Shown: positions 10,258 to 21,429 of the stretch, in pieces | Layout: each line of letters starts with the position of its first letter | Position numbering within the stretch: position 1 is the stretch's first letter | NCBI GenBank assembly: GCA_050084515.1 | Contig: CM114271.1 | Location: forward strand, 48,422,001-48,486,000 | Length of the DNA: 64,000 bases | Direction: 5' to 3' | Origin: Blasia pusilla | Lineage: Eukaryota; Marchantiophyta; Marchantiopsida; Blasiales | Notes under the pieces: generated by a model | The model's input: only the letters and a program-made list of their open reading frames with translations | Databases searched by the model: none | Told to the model about the DNA's origin: nothing | Made by a program: the position numbers and the translations under genes

Positions 10258-12110
10258 GTGAAAGAAAACCGTAAAGTATGGAATATCCTACCCCTAAAAA
10301 ATGGTCAATACAGAGTTTATGGCTTGCCTCTGAATTCCTCTGTTTCCCAAGTAGACAGTCTGGAATTTCCTAGTGCACCAAGCTCTACGTTTGCCACTAC
10401 AAGCTTAGTATATCCGGAATCGACTCCAACTTCACACATTTGTAACAATGTTGTACTTCTTGAAGACATTCCAGATGTCGTCAACCTCAGTGGAATTGTC
10501 GGACACCAACTGGGTCCTCTGTCTGCTTACTCGTTCCACTTGCGAGTATCAGGCAATAGTTTGCTGTTATCTTTGCCCTTTAAAATGTTCAAGCATATTC
10601 TTGTCAACGAGCTGCCGCCCACGTACGATGGTAATTGCATTTTTGAGTTGCCTCCGCTTGCTGGTCTTGCTCAAAAGAAAGATAGAGGACGCTTGAAGGG
10701 TATGGACAGAAAGTCTGATTGTCATGGATGGTGCAGGTTTCGACGGACTAGTGCTTCAATTCCAGATGGTCCTTGGATTTTTTCTCGCCGCCAATGGGTT
10801 GGAGCCTTGGAGTGTAGAAGTCTAGGTTGCACGTATCTAGAGCGCAATGGGCGAGTCAATACGTCACAATTCTCCCCTAAGAATGCAGAAACTCCATATG
10901 AGGTCGGTGCGACCATACCGCTGGGAGGCCATTGATGTCCTCATTGTCAAGCATTCCCTTTCTGCGTTGGAGCGTGTCCCGCATACATATTTTTCATTGT
11001 GCACGACTTCAATTCTACGTCCGAGTACACAAGGCTGGCAGTTCATGTTGGCTCCCACATTCATCTTGTTACCGGTGCAATTCAGAGACACATCAAGAAG
11101 GATGTGGCAAAGAAAGTGGCCGAGGTATGTAGAAACTCTCTGGGATCAAAGCCCGGAGTGATCAAGTTAACAACAACATCACAAATTTGTGAACAATTGC
11201 TTGGAATCCCTGGGCTGGGCAAGATCACGGCTGGTGAGGAGAAACAACTCTAGGAAAATCTCGCATTTCTTGCTGATCCTGAATGCTTCGGGAATTTTCT
11301 GCGTCAAATGCAAGTACTGGATGGAAAGACGGCCGAAATGGATGCCATTTCCAGAATCAAGGCCAACTCCAGATTTCCATTTATTCAAAGATGGCAGTTC
11401 ATGGGCCAAGGAGGCAAAGGATCTAGGGCTTATATCTTCATAGTATCAACGACAGGGCCGTCCAGTGGCCTCAATCTTATAGATCAAATGAGTGAAGGGG
11501 ACGATCTTTACGGCAGTTGGGTAAGCTTTGATATTTGCTACAGAGTGCTGAATGGATGGTTGACCATGGGTGCTCACGCTTATGACCATGTGGAGAAGGG
11601 ACTCAAAATTGTATTTTCTGTGAGGTAAATGCAGAAGACGTTGGCAGTTTGAAGATGTGTTGGTTACTCTTATTGGAGGTGGTGAAGGAAAACAAAAGGC
11701 CACCTCCAGAGTTTTATGGATTCATGGCAGACAATGCACAACTTGAGTGGATAGGTTCAACCAGAGAGGGAAAGGTCGAATTCTTTCCATTGGAAACAAT
11801 CTGTGACTTGGTACACCAAATCTTGCATTAAGGAGAATAAGAGGACAGAGCATGTCACTCTACTCCAACGCTGCAAGGACAGCAAAGCCTTGAAACAAGC
11901 CATGGAGTGCCAAGAAGAACTACACGGGTGGTGGAGGAAGCATGCGATTGGGGGGAAGTACAAAGAGTTGTGCTCTTGGCTCAGTTGGTGGACTATACAA
12001 ATAAGATAATGGGGAAACTTCATGCGGCTGATGAGTTCAGTATTTCGTCCTATCAAGCTCATGCTGAGAATTTTTTGAAAAGTTGTAGCTCAAGTTGAGA
12101 AGCGCAGGCA
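10258..12110 (+). pseudogene. SWIM/MULE-type transposase-like gene, N-terminal part
   Basis: Blocks in several frames match the plan of plant MULE-derived SWIM proteins. A Cys/His-rich module lies at about 10820-10980 (CTYLERNGRVNTSQFSPKNA, then CPHCQAFPFC and ACPAYIF). A helical region follows at 11040-11250. The core at about 11400-11630 includes SWVSFDICYRVLNGWLTMGA. FYGFMADNAQLEW at about 11710 corresponds to the MADSAQ-type motif of the family, and WWRKHAIGGKYKE comes near 11930. Stops and frameshifts (for example at 10933, 11252 and 11626) show decay, or unresolved introns. The call is from remembered family pattern. Confidence 0.55.
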
Positions 12111-12137
12111 CTATAGGGATTTCAAACCGAAGAAACC

Positions 12138-12985
12138 AAGCAACCCGTCGGATGCGACGGGTTGTCTGAGTGTGCAACCAGTCGGAAATCGACGAGTTGC
12201 ATCAAGAATATTTGTGTTACCCGTCGGAGCGCGACATCATGCACGAGGAATGTTTGTGCAACCCGTCGGAACCCGACTGGTTGCATGAGTGTGCAACATG
12301 TCGAATCTCGACGGGTTGCAAGTTGCATGTATAAAAGGCCTGCAAATAGTTTGACCCGGATGGGTTGCAAGCCGCAAGGCTGCGAGTTAACTCGGTCTGC
12401 AACCCGTCAGATTTCAACAACTTACGTTTGTCTACAACATGTTGGATTTCGACTAGTTGTGTCTGTATGCGACTCCTCGCATTCAGACAGGTTACGGCTG
12501 TCTCCAAGTCGTATCCAAACACCTTGCATCAGTTCACGTTAACTGGAATCCCTCGAATTTCAATAGTTGCAAAGCTTTGTGTGTGGATACTTCTTGCAAG
12601 CCAACAAAATCTGACAGGTTGCACAAGGATTCCCGAGACCGGACCGGCCTGCTTCTCACAACCCGTCTAATTTCGACGGGTTGCAGTAGCAGGTTCCTGG
12701 GTACTAGGTTGCAGTAAGAGGTTACAGGGATATTCTAGGGATGTCTCCGACTTGCAACCCGTTTCAAGTTGGAGGTTGGAAAATCCATGTGCAACCCGTT
12801 GGATTCCGATGACTTGCACTTGGATCTTGCAACCCTGAGTGGCCAAAGTTACTTGCAACTCATTTGAATCCGACAGGTTGCAGTAGGTGGTTCCTGGGTG
12901 TTGCAACACGTCGAAAATTGACGGGTCGCAAAGTCATTCATGGGATGCCTCCGACTTGCAACCCGTGTGGTTCCGACAGGTAGCT
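12138..12985. repeat. Palindrome cluster 5 (about 15 units)
   Basis: The densest cluster. Units lie near 12141, 12176, 12218, 12258, 12292, 12350, 12399, 12434, 12470, 12658, 12756, 12790, 12854, 12902 and 12957, mostly 35-60 bp apart. The unit at 12658 is nearly perfect. The cluster sits between the two halves of the SWIM-type gene, in the place of an intron or insertion. Confidence 0.85.
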
Positions 12986-13026
12986 TTTTTCTTTGCTCAT
13001 AGAGCTATTCTCGTTCCCTTCTCACA

Positions 13027-14545
13027 TTGCCGTCGTTGCAGGGATTGAGCATTCATGAAAATGCCCTCTCCCCCAACACAAGTGGAGAAGAAAGTGTTCA
13101 TTCCTTCCGGAGGTCGTCACAAGCATGCCAAAGAATTTCACTTGTGGAGGCATGCCAACAAGACCAGGAAAGAGCAATGCTACAATCTCTAGCATCCCAT
13201 ATCTTCCTCACAAAAGGCATAACAAAAGGAAGGGGGCCTTCGATTTACGAGCTCTATGTCAAGGCGGCTGTGAGATCTGGTGATGAAAAACTCTATGTGG
13301 AAGCTTTCAATCGGTGAGTACCAGGTACTCCCCTTGAGCAAGATGTCCACATTGGTGGACACATTGGTGGGCCTTTTCAAGACGTCCCATACAGATGGTG
13401 GTAGAGCACTCCAAGAGAGACTCGTGGAGACCAGATAAGTATCTTGACTTCAGACAAGTGAAGAGGAAGCATTGAGGAACGAACCCGGTGATGGATTTGG
13501 ATGAAGAAGTTATGCCGCCCAGGTATTTGGAGACCCCGGATTGCTCACAAATCTGTCATGCAGTAGTTTCTCCAAAATCAGTGAATGTTTTATTTCAAAA
13601 GCCCTCCGTTGCTGGAAGTCTGCAACATCCGATCATTGGGGTGGTTCAACAATATGGGATTCCAGTCATTGAGGTGGATTGCAACCTCAAAAGGTGGCAT
13701 ATATCTTAGAGCAACCCTGGACGTAGACCCACTTGGAGGGCAGGATCTGATGGCATTAGGAGAGCATGGGGCACTTTCCTAAATAAGAATTATCCAAGGA
13801 CTGGACGACCACTGCTTGGATTTTGGAGGCTCAAAATCTTTGATCGTTTCATGAGGACCGGGGATCAATTGAAGTACTTCTTCTACACAAATGAATCCTG
13901 CGCTTTCCGAAAGTCTTATCCAGCTGCCATTGGAGCTCCAGGGAATACCCTGACGATTTGGCCCATTGCCGCAAGTACGAATTACACTTAGGACAAAGTG
14001 GACAATCTTACAAGTGTCGGTTTTAGACTTGTAGACGGAGGAAGTTCATAGCATGTTTGCATTATAGAGACCTTCGCATTTCGGATTCAACCCAAGATTG
14101 ATGTCAACATGTACTCAGAGAAGGTGGATGATCTCAATCCACTATTTTTGTTTGAGTCTAGAAATGGGGTGAAGAGAAACAGAATATGTAGGCCAACGGT
14201 GGAGAGAGCAAAGCGAATTGCATCAGCTTGAGAGGCAAACATGGAGATCATCGCCAAAAAATATGTCTAGAGTGGAAATTGAATAGGAAGGATGTATTGG
14301 GTCAGGAACAACATTGTAAATTCAAGTGTGACAGGGGTGTATGTGGTGCACATCTGTTGCTTTCCCACATGTTCCTATGATGACTTTGTCCAAAGAGAGA
14401 CAAGTGGGAAAAGGTATTTCCCTTGTAAGCACATGAACTATGTGTTGCTTGTAGTTTTAAGAGAGTCGGAGGTAGGAGTAGGAATCCACCAACCAATTTT
14501 GTCCCTCAAAGAAGTGCGAAGTATTTTAAACAAACCACTTTGACG
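13027..14545 (+). pseudogene. SWIM/MULE-type gene, C-terminal part with SWIM-like zinc finger
   Basis: Coding blocks continue the gene begun at 10258. The clearest part is at about 14340-14450: HICCFPTCSYDDFVQ, then FPCKHMNYVLL, a Cys-x3-Cys ... Cys-x-His arrangement as in SWIM zinc fingers, which end many MULE transposases. The same finger is found at 39025-39130. Frames are broken by several stops between 13700 and 14290. The block at 13027-13317 is less certain. Confidence 0.5.
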
Positions 14546-15100
14546 ATGCAAAATGAGGTCTTAGATTTTACTTTCATTTGCCAAAACCTTCACTTTGAGC
14601 TTGAACTCTTTTCAACCTAGGACAAATGATAGATTTTTTTCAGACCTTGGATGGAAAAAGTGTTTTGTTCCACATTTATTATTCCAATGATTTTTCAGTT
14701 TTTAAAATTTTGTGCAAATTGCAACCCGTCGGATTTTGACGGGTTTCCAAAATGTGGAAGAGGAAAAAAAATTGTGTGGGAGTGCCTAAGCACTGAGAAC
14801 AAAAGTGCAAAAATAATCACACAAAAAGTTTCCTCTCTTCAACCCAACGGAAACTCTCTTCAAAAAAAAGTTTCTCTTTGGGTTGAAGGTAGTTTCCTCT
14901 CTCCTCTCTTCCTCTCTTCCTCTCCTCTTACCGGTCCTCAGTTCTTCTTACAAAGCTTCTTGCCGAAGCTAGAATCACTATCGCACTTGGGCCTAGCGAT
15001 CTGCTTACTTTGTTGGGTCATCAGCTTCATCAAGTCCATCATATGGACATAAAGTGTCGAGTCACTTCAGTTTGGAGCCAAAGGCCCTGTAGAAGGATTT
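14546..15100. other. Non-coding interval with one palindrome unit
   Basis: One well-preserved palindrome unit is at 14719-14746 (GCAACCCGTCGGATTTTGAC, then GGGTTT). A CT-rich run (CTCTCCTCTCTTCC) near 14890-14930 also occurs at 36610-36650. No gene is supported here. Confidence 0.6.
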
Positions 15101-15805
15101 TGTCGTACGCATACACATCGCTACACAACATACATTGTTCTCACCGAACACACACACAAACATGCACGATCCTAAAGTAAGATCCAATCTCTCTCTACAC
15201 CATCTCACACCATAGCTCTCAAAGGTGTGCACTCTCTCTCTTTCATGTCAAACCAAACCCACTCTCCTAATGAGAGGCTTGGGTTACACTCACAAGGCAA
15301 GGGACCATAACTCCAACGCCTCATGCCAAGAGGTTCAACAAAGACAGAATGAGCTCTCAAGCTCTCTCTCTTTGAGGAATACCCCTCCCCTCTCCCAAGC
15401 TCTCTCCATGGTAACCTATTCTCCCAAGTCACCTCCTTGACTCTTGACCTGATGTAGGAGGTCAAGGGCCACTTACCAAAAATAGAAAGTCGATCATATA
15501 CTCAAAATGGTACTTACCTAAAATAGGAAGTTCCTCAATATGGCTCCAAATGAGCCGAAATGAAGGGGAAACCTACCCGTGGCCTCAGCAGGTCATCCTT
15601 AACCTATTGAGCCTGTCCTCCACTACTCACGAAGGCGCTCTACTAGATCTCACCGATTTATCATAAAAGACGTGACAATTGTCGTGCGCATACATATCAC
15701 TACACAACATACATCGCTGTCACCGAACACACACACAAACACACACGATCCCATGCTAACTCAAGGCATCCAAACAACGAGACAAGAAGTACTAAAATAT
15801 CTCCA
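15101..15805 (-). repeat. LTR family II, 3' LTR of composite element
   Basis: On the minus strand it runs from TGGAGATATTTT (15805), next to the polypurine tract, to GCGTACGACA (15101). It consists of a ~126-bp segment (15805-15680), a ~500-bp body starting TGTCACGTC (15677), and a partial repeat of the 126-bp segment (to 15101). The same A-body-A plan is at 58889-59655. It therefore looks like the LTR structure of the family rather than an accident. Confidence 0.7.
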
Positions 15806-15816
15806 ATCGCCCCCCT
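15806..15816 (-). other. Polypurine tract, composite element
   Basis: The minus strand reads GGTAGGGGGGCGAT directly before the LTR start TGGAGATA. The equivalent tract at 59656-59666 is nearly identical. Confidence 0.7.
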
Positions 15817-15993
15817 ACCTGGTGGTTAGGTCCCTCTAACTCCAGATAGTCATCTATCCCTACCTACCATGACATACATCTCTAGGACGCTAAGAGGAGA
15901 AAGGCCGGGTGCTCATGTGGCCCCATCATTAGTCGCCTTCCTGTCATCCATGTCACAAAAAAAGTCAGAATTGAAACCTACCTAGTATCTCCT

Positions 15994-16145
15994 CTATGTA
16001 CATCTGGGACACATCCATTGTCCCCGAGGAACCCTAGTAAGAGGTGGCGTCAGACATGCCATATGCCAACCTCTCGAACATCAATCATAGACTAGCATCG
16101 TGGCCGCACCACAGGCAGAACCACACAACATACAACGCAAGCGTG
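15994..16145 (-). other. PHD finger at the C-terminus of pol, copy A
   Basis: After the integrase the frame reads RCMLCGSACGAATMLVYD, a stop, then CSRGWHMACLTPPL, TRVPRGQWMCPRCT and a stop at 15994. This is the Cys4-His-Cys3 PHD pattern: C-x2-C, the usual C-D-G-C position, C-x4-H-x2-C, and W-x-C-x2-C. The spacing and the CLTPPL-x-x-VP-x-G-x-W core are typical of PHD fingers that read histone H3 tails. In this copy the third Cys is Tyr and the next codon is a stop. Copy C at 59839 has different defects (third Cys is Ser, last Cys is Tyr), so the ancestor had a full set. It is the last domain before the polypurine tract. Confidence 0.8.
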
Positions 16146-17640
16146 CAGGAACTACTACTAAGCTTGGATCTACTCTACCATCAATATTAGGAAGGTGACA
16201 TGGCGCACAATTACGCACAAGGTCCTTCCATACCATACCACCGCGTCCCTCCACCAAGAGAACAACAGATGGCAAACCGTCACGCACTCTCAGGATAGTG
16301 CGCCCTACAGTCACATCCAATATTTTCGGTGTCGTCTGCTGCAAGTAGATATAATATCCTTGATGAAACCTCTGGATAGTTGGTCGATAACCACCACCCT
16401 GAATAGTCGCATACCTCAACGTATTTTGATGTTGTGCAATCGCCAAGTTCTCAAACGCCATGGGCATCACTCTCTGAAACAACTTAGCCCTCTGAGAACA
16501 TGCTCGCATCCATATATCTAGGTCATCAAGATCCAGCACCTCACCAGCATCTCGACAAATGGCCACAGGTAAATCTGGCTCTCGGCCATAAAGTAGCAAG
16601 TACGGTGAAAAAGATTCTAAGGATGCCTGCCTGCTGAATCTGTATCCCTTTGCCAACCAGGGCAACTAGAGGTCTCAATCTCCTAGGTGACCTCTCTGCA
16701 AGCCATACTTACGTAAACCCCTCTTCACCGTCTGCACAACTCTCTCCGCTAATCCATCCGTCTCGGGATGATCTTGCGAAGTCGTGTGGTCGTCGATCAG
16801 CGCCTGATCACCCAAGGCTTGGAACTCACCATGAAACTCGGTACCCTCGTCTGTCAACACCTAAGTCGGTGCGCAATAATGACTCACCACTCTGTCAAGG
16901 AAGGCATAAGCTACTCCCTCAATCGCTTTGTCAAGCAATGTAACCAACTCGATCCACTTCCAGAAGTGCTCGACCATCACCAACACATAACGACTATGAC
17001 GCTCCGTCAAAGGCAAAGGTCCTACAAAATCCAAACTCCATCTATACCCTAAGCCCATGATCGGTAATGGATGCAATTGTGGAGTCAGAGCATTGAACGA
17101 TGCTCGAACCCGATCACACACCACGCACCTGGCAACAAACTGTTGAACGTCAGTCTGCATACCTCGCCACAATACTGAATCTGGAGCAAGTTGTACGTCC
17201 GCTTTATCCCAAAGTGACCCAACTCCTCGTGGGAATGTTGCAGTAGTCATGCTCTCTGCAAAGGATGCGGCACTATACATACTCTACCATCCTCCCAAAC
17301 CCTCAAAACATGTGTCTCCTCCCAACGGAACCGTCTGGCCCGCTATAGGATCCGATCCTGCTCTCTAGCACCCACGGTGCTCGCAACGCTGCCAATACAA
17401 AGGTACTCCAAGACTACTCCATCATCATGAATATCTCGGCCACTTGTGGTCTCCTCACTCACCTCAGGATCCAAGGACTCTCCACTAGACCTCGCCATCA
17501 AAGTCTCCACACTGTGGCTCTCCATAGCCAACATGCATATATAGGCTGACGCGTGCCATCCTGGCACTAACTCCTCATCACTTTCTCCATGCCATCGAGC
17601 TCCAGTCACATCTCTCTAACTCAAGCATGGGTTACGACTT
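16146..17640 (-). pseudogene. Integrase, copy A
   Basis: Contains the end of the zinc-binding domain (CVVCDRVRASFN), the first core Asp (SLDFVGPLPLTERH), the second (LTDEGTEFHGEFQAL) and the Glu region (DHPETDGLAERVVQTVKRG), that is, a D,D-35-E integrase of Ty3/gypsy type. A C-terminal region of ~200 residues follows before the PHD finger. Stops in the sequence include a TGG-to-TGA change near 16684 and a TAG just after it. Copy C at 60 kb shares that TAG. Confidence 0.85.
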
Positions 17641-17689
17641 AACCCATCTGCATCTTGGTTGAGCGTCCCAGGTCTATGTACCACCTGAA

Positions 17690-19100
17690 AATCATACTCC
17701 TGCTACAACAGAGCCCATCTCTCTCGAAGTCTCTCTCTCCCTCGCAAGCTTCCCTGTAAGCTTGTCAGACTCCATCAACCACTTCAATGGTTGATGATCA
17801 GTGATGATGGTAAAGGGGTTGCCGAATAAGTAACACCTGAAATGCGCGACAGCCCACACTGCAGCCAAGCACTCACCCTCATACGAGCTGAACTTTGCCT
17901 CTGTAGCGTTGTTCGAGCGGGTAGCATAAGCCACCACGAACTCTCTACCCTAATCATCATGTTGGGTGAGCACTGCTCCAAGCCCCAACATGCTCCAATC
18001 TGTGTGCAACGGGAAAGGACGCCCCCTGATCCGTCTCCTCAAGATGGGCGCGGACGTCAACATGTCCTTGAGCAACTGAAATCCTCGCTCCTGCTCATCC
18101 TCCTAGTGCCACTCGTGATCCACCTTGGTCAGCAAGGTTAGCGGCTTTGCAATCGAACTGAATCCCTTGACGTATCGCCGATAGAAGTTCGCCAATCCAT
18201 GAATGCATGAACACGGCTCACATCCGTAGGAGGTGGAATGCATGAGATAGCCTCTACCTTCGTCTACTGAACACCAAGGCCCCCTAGGTATATCGTATGA
18301 CCCAAGTACTCAATCTAGTCGTAGAAGAACTTGCACTTGCCTGGATGTAGCTTCAGCCCATTCAATTACAATCGTCGAAACATCTCCTCTAGATGTCGCT
18401 CATGCTCGTCAACCGTGGCGCTAAAGACTACAATGTCATCAATATAACACCTAGCAAAATCAAGACCAGCCAATATCCTATCCATGACCCTCTAAAACTC
18501 AGTCGGAGCGTTCTTTAACCCAAATGGTAAGAACCGCCACTAGTACAAACAATCCTTCCCGTGAGGATCGATGCTCCAAAATGCCGTCTTTTTCCTGTCC
18601 TCCAATCTAATAGGCCGGTGATGGTATCTGGCTCGCAAATCCAATGAACTAAAGATCTTTGCGTGACCAATCGCATCAAAGATCTCCTCAGGGGTGGGCA
18701 TGGCATACCTATTGGACTTCGTCTGCCGATTGATAAGTCGGTAATCCCCACACATCCGCCTATCTATACAGTTTCCATGCACATCCTTCGTGGCAAGCAT
18801 GACAATGGCAGATGCATACTCCCCATGCGACATCTGCACTAGTCTTGCTCCGACCAAGTCCTAGCTCCTACTCTGAATCAGAGCCCTCTCCATATCACTA
18901 TACCTCTAGGGTCGTCGGAAGATCGGTGTATCACTCGACAACTCAATGCGGATCCTCGGTCCCTTCAACGTACCCAAATCCTTCATGTTGAACGCAAAGC
19001 AGCTCCTATATCTCTTGAGGAATTGATGTATCCGGCGCCGCTCTCCTCCTATCAACTTAGGGCCCATATTTGGCTCCCAAGTCTCCATCGTGACTACAGT
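17690..19100 (-). pseudogene. Reverse transcriptase and RNase H, copy A
   Basis: RT blocks include HGEYASAIVMLATKD, RRMCGDYRLINRQTKSNRYA, IFSSLDLRARYH and, near 18445, the catalytic YIDDIVVF box intact. The connection domain is followed by RNase H with AYATRSNNATEAKFSSYEGE and TIITDHQPLKWL. Several stops and frameshifts break it. Compared with the partial RT at 20500-20994 it is the more complete copy. Confidence 0.85.
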
Positions 19101-19159
19101 AGGACTCTCCGGCGCGGGTATCGGTGGTTGCTATGGTGCAACCCCGTCTCGAACAACAG

Positions 19160-20490
19160 CACTCGGCCGCTCTCTTGTAGCCAACTGCAAACTCTGATCT
19201 CCTCCACATGCAGTGCCCAAAACCATGCTCGATATTGTGGCTTTCATCTCCTAGCGTACCTGCAAAACATCCCAAGAAGTCCAAGGGTGTCTCTCCCAAT
19301 CTCCCCTGGTGTGTAGGTCTCCTCGATTCTCGCCCCTAGCCACTACCTCCACCGTCTTGATAGGCATGGGGCTCACCAACGCAATCGTTGTGATCTGTCG
19401 CGATCTCATACGACGTTGCTCAGCCACTCCCAAGTTGAGGATCCATGTCAAGCAATTTAGGTCCATCGCTTGACCCAAGACATGGCGTCGTGATCCCTGT
19501 GACACTAACGGTACTGCCGTCACTCCAGTGGGAAATCCCATCGCTCGCTCTCTCGGCGTTGGGCTCCACCAACCGCTGAACCTGGTCATCCCAAACCAAG
19601 CCAAGACCGGCCTCCTTGTATGCATAGGAAGCAGGAAAACTCACAAACGTGGGAAAGCCTGCCCGCGGCCTGCCTACCCTCTTGACCACAGTCAATAGTG
19701 GTTGATCATTGTGCCTCACTGCCTGTGAGCGACAACCTGGATACAGAATGGAATCCACTAACAAATGGGAGGGGCGCTCCACTCTTGCATACGCCCTCCG
19801 TAACACCGCATGGGGCACCAAGTTGGTCCACCATAGACGCGGGCGATGGGCTCTAGAACCTACACTCGTAGTATCCAAGAACACTATTGGGCCGATCCAG
19901 GCACGGACTTGATGAGCACTCATCACCACCTATGACCTGGAGTCTCCTAAGATCGGCACATTCTCCAAAATGTAGGCTGGAGAACAAGACTGGTGCTCCT
20001 ACAACTGCCGTAAGACCCTCAACATCTCCCAAAACAACCTGGATCGAGTATCAGCCAACCCGATGCCTCGTCTAGCATTCGATTGGCCCTGACATGGCCA
20101 ACCGGAAATGACCAAATCAATGGTCCCTACCCGCTCTAAGTCTCTGGTACCCCTGTACCATGGACGTAGACAATAAGTCGGGAAAACATAGGCATAATTA
20201 TGCCACATGTCGTAGTGAGACGCGCCTCGCAACATCATCACTCTCCACATACATGTACTCTTGCACTCGCACTCCTGCCTACAAAACAGCAGCTAACCCG
20301 ATGCTAATCCCTCCAAAGAGATCTAACATTCAAATATCCTCCTTCGGGGTACACCACACAATGGGTGTGGTATCCAAGGGTGTCATCAAAGCACTCTCTG
20401 CTACCTCGGGTTCCTCAGACCCATCACCCTCCGATGCAAACGCCTCGCTCCACGCGATCTGCATGTGCTCATCTGCCAATCGTCAAAGCT
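19160..20490 (-). pseudogene. DNMT3-like cytosine-5 DNA methyltransferase, copy A
   Basis: Motifs occur in canonical, unpermuted order on the minus strand. Motif I is LDLFGGIS (~20326-20304). An acidic SAM-contact strand reads YMYVE (~20250). Motif IV is DLVISGWPCQGQS, with the catalytic Cys at ~20094. Motif VI is AYILENVP (~19975-19955). Motif VIII is SVGSRAHRPRLWWTNL (~19870-19830). A target-recognition stretch follows, then motif IX (PRERAMGFPTGV, ~19560) and motif X (HVLGQAMDLNCLTWI, ~19480-19440). The motif VI-VIII spacing and the XWWTNL and R-x4-LGQ features resemble DNMT3 rather than DNMT1 or the permuted DRM enzymes. Lesions are a stop before motif I, a frameshift near 20225, a CAG-to-TAG stop at 19999-20001, and a 5-nt deletion near 19552 relative to copy B. 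Confidence 0.9.
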
Positions 20491-20505
20491 CCTCAACCGC
20501 TCATG
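20489..20505. other. Duplication junction: RT of unit 1 joined to protease end of unit 2
   Basis: Going down in coordinate on the minus strand, the RT frame (YIDNIVVFSTTVEEHER) runs without an end into sequence that matches the protease end at 23970-24060. The join lies in short shared sequence (GCTCCTCA/ACCG), as in recombination or template switching at microhomology. Confidence 0.75.
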
Positions 20506-20994
20506 CTCCTCAACCGTGGTGCTAAAGACTACGATGTTATCAATATAACACCTAGCAAAATCCAGACCAGCCAAGATCTTATCCATGACCCTCTGAAACT
20601 CAGCCGGGGCATTCTTTAACCAAAATGTTAAGAAACGTCACTAGTACAAACAATCCTTCCCGTGAGGATCGATGCCCCAAAATGCCGTCTTCCGCTTGTC
20701 CTCCAATCTGATGGGCAACTAATGGTATGTGGCTCGCAAATCCAATGAACTGAAAACCTTTGCATGACCAATCACATCAAAGATCTTCTCAAGGGTGGGC
20801 ATCGCATACCTATCGGACTTTGTCTGCCAATTGATAGGTTGGTAATCCCCATACATTTGCCTATCCGTCCAGTTGGCATGCACATCTTTCTTGGCGGGCA
20901 TGACAGTGGCAGGTGCATACTCCCCATGCGACATCTCCACTAGTCCTGCTCCAACCAAGTCCTGGCTCCTACTCCAAATCAGATCCCTCTCCAT
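20500..20994 (-). pseudogene. Partial reverse transcriptase, unit 1
   Basis: Parallel to copy A RT (HGEYAPATVMPAKKD, FSSLDLRATYH) but cut off at the duplication junction just past the catalytic box. The box reads YIDN instead of YIDD, a GAT-to-AAT change that would abolish polymerase activity. A CAG-to-TAG stop lies at 20719-20721. Confidence 0.85.
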
Positions 20995-21429
20995 ATCACT
21001 ATACCTATAGGATCATCGGAAGATTGGCGTATCACTCGACAACTCAATGCGGATCCTCGGTCCCTTTAGCGTACCTAAATCCTCCATGCTAAACGCAAAG
21101 CAACTCCTTTAACTCTTGAGGAACTGATGTATTCGGCGCCACTCTCCTCTTGTCAACTTAGGGCCCATATCTAGCTCCCAAGTCTCCATCGTGACTACGG
21201 TAGAACTCTCCGGTGCGGATATCGATGGCTGCTATGATGCAACCCTGTCTCGAACAACAACACTCGACTGCTCTCTTGCAGCCAACTGCAAACTCTGATC
21301 TCCTCCACATGCAGTGCCCGGAACCACGCTCGATGTTGTGGCTATCATCTCCTGGTGTACCTGCAAAACATCCCAAGAAGTCCAAGGGTGTCTCTCTCGA
21401 TCTCCTCGGGTCTCGCCCCCAACTAGTGC

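Noticed and set aside
19420-19929. Intact stand-alone methyltransferase gene
   Set aside because: The frame lacks motifs I-VI and shifts before motif IX. It is part of the broken element copy A, not a host gene.
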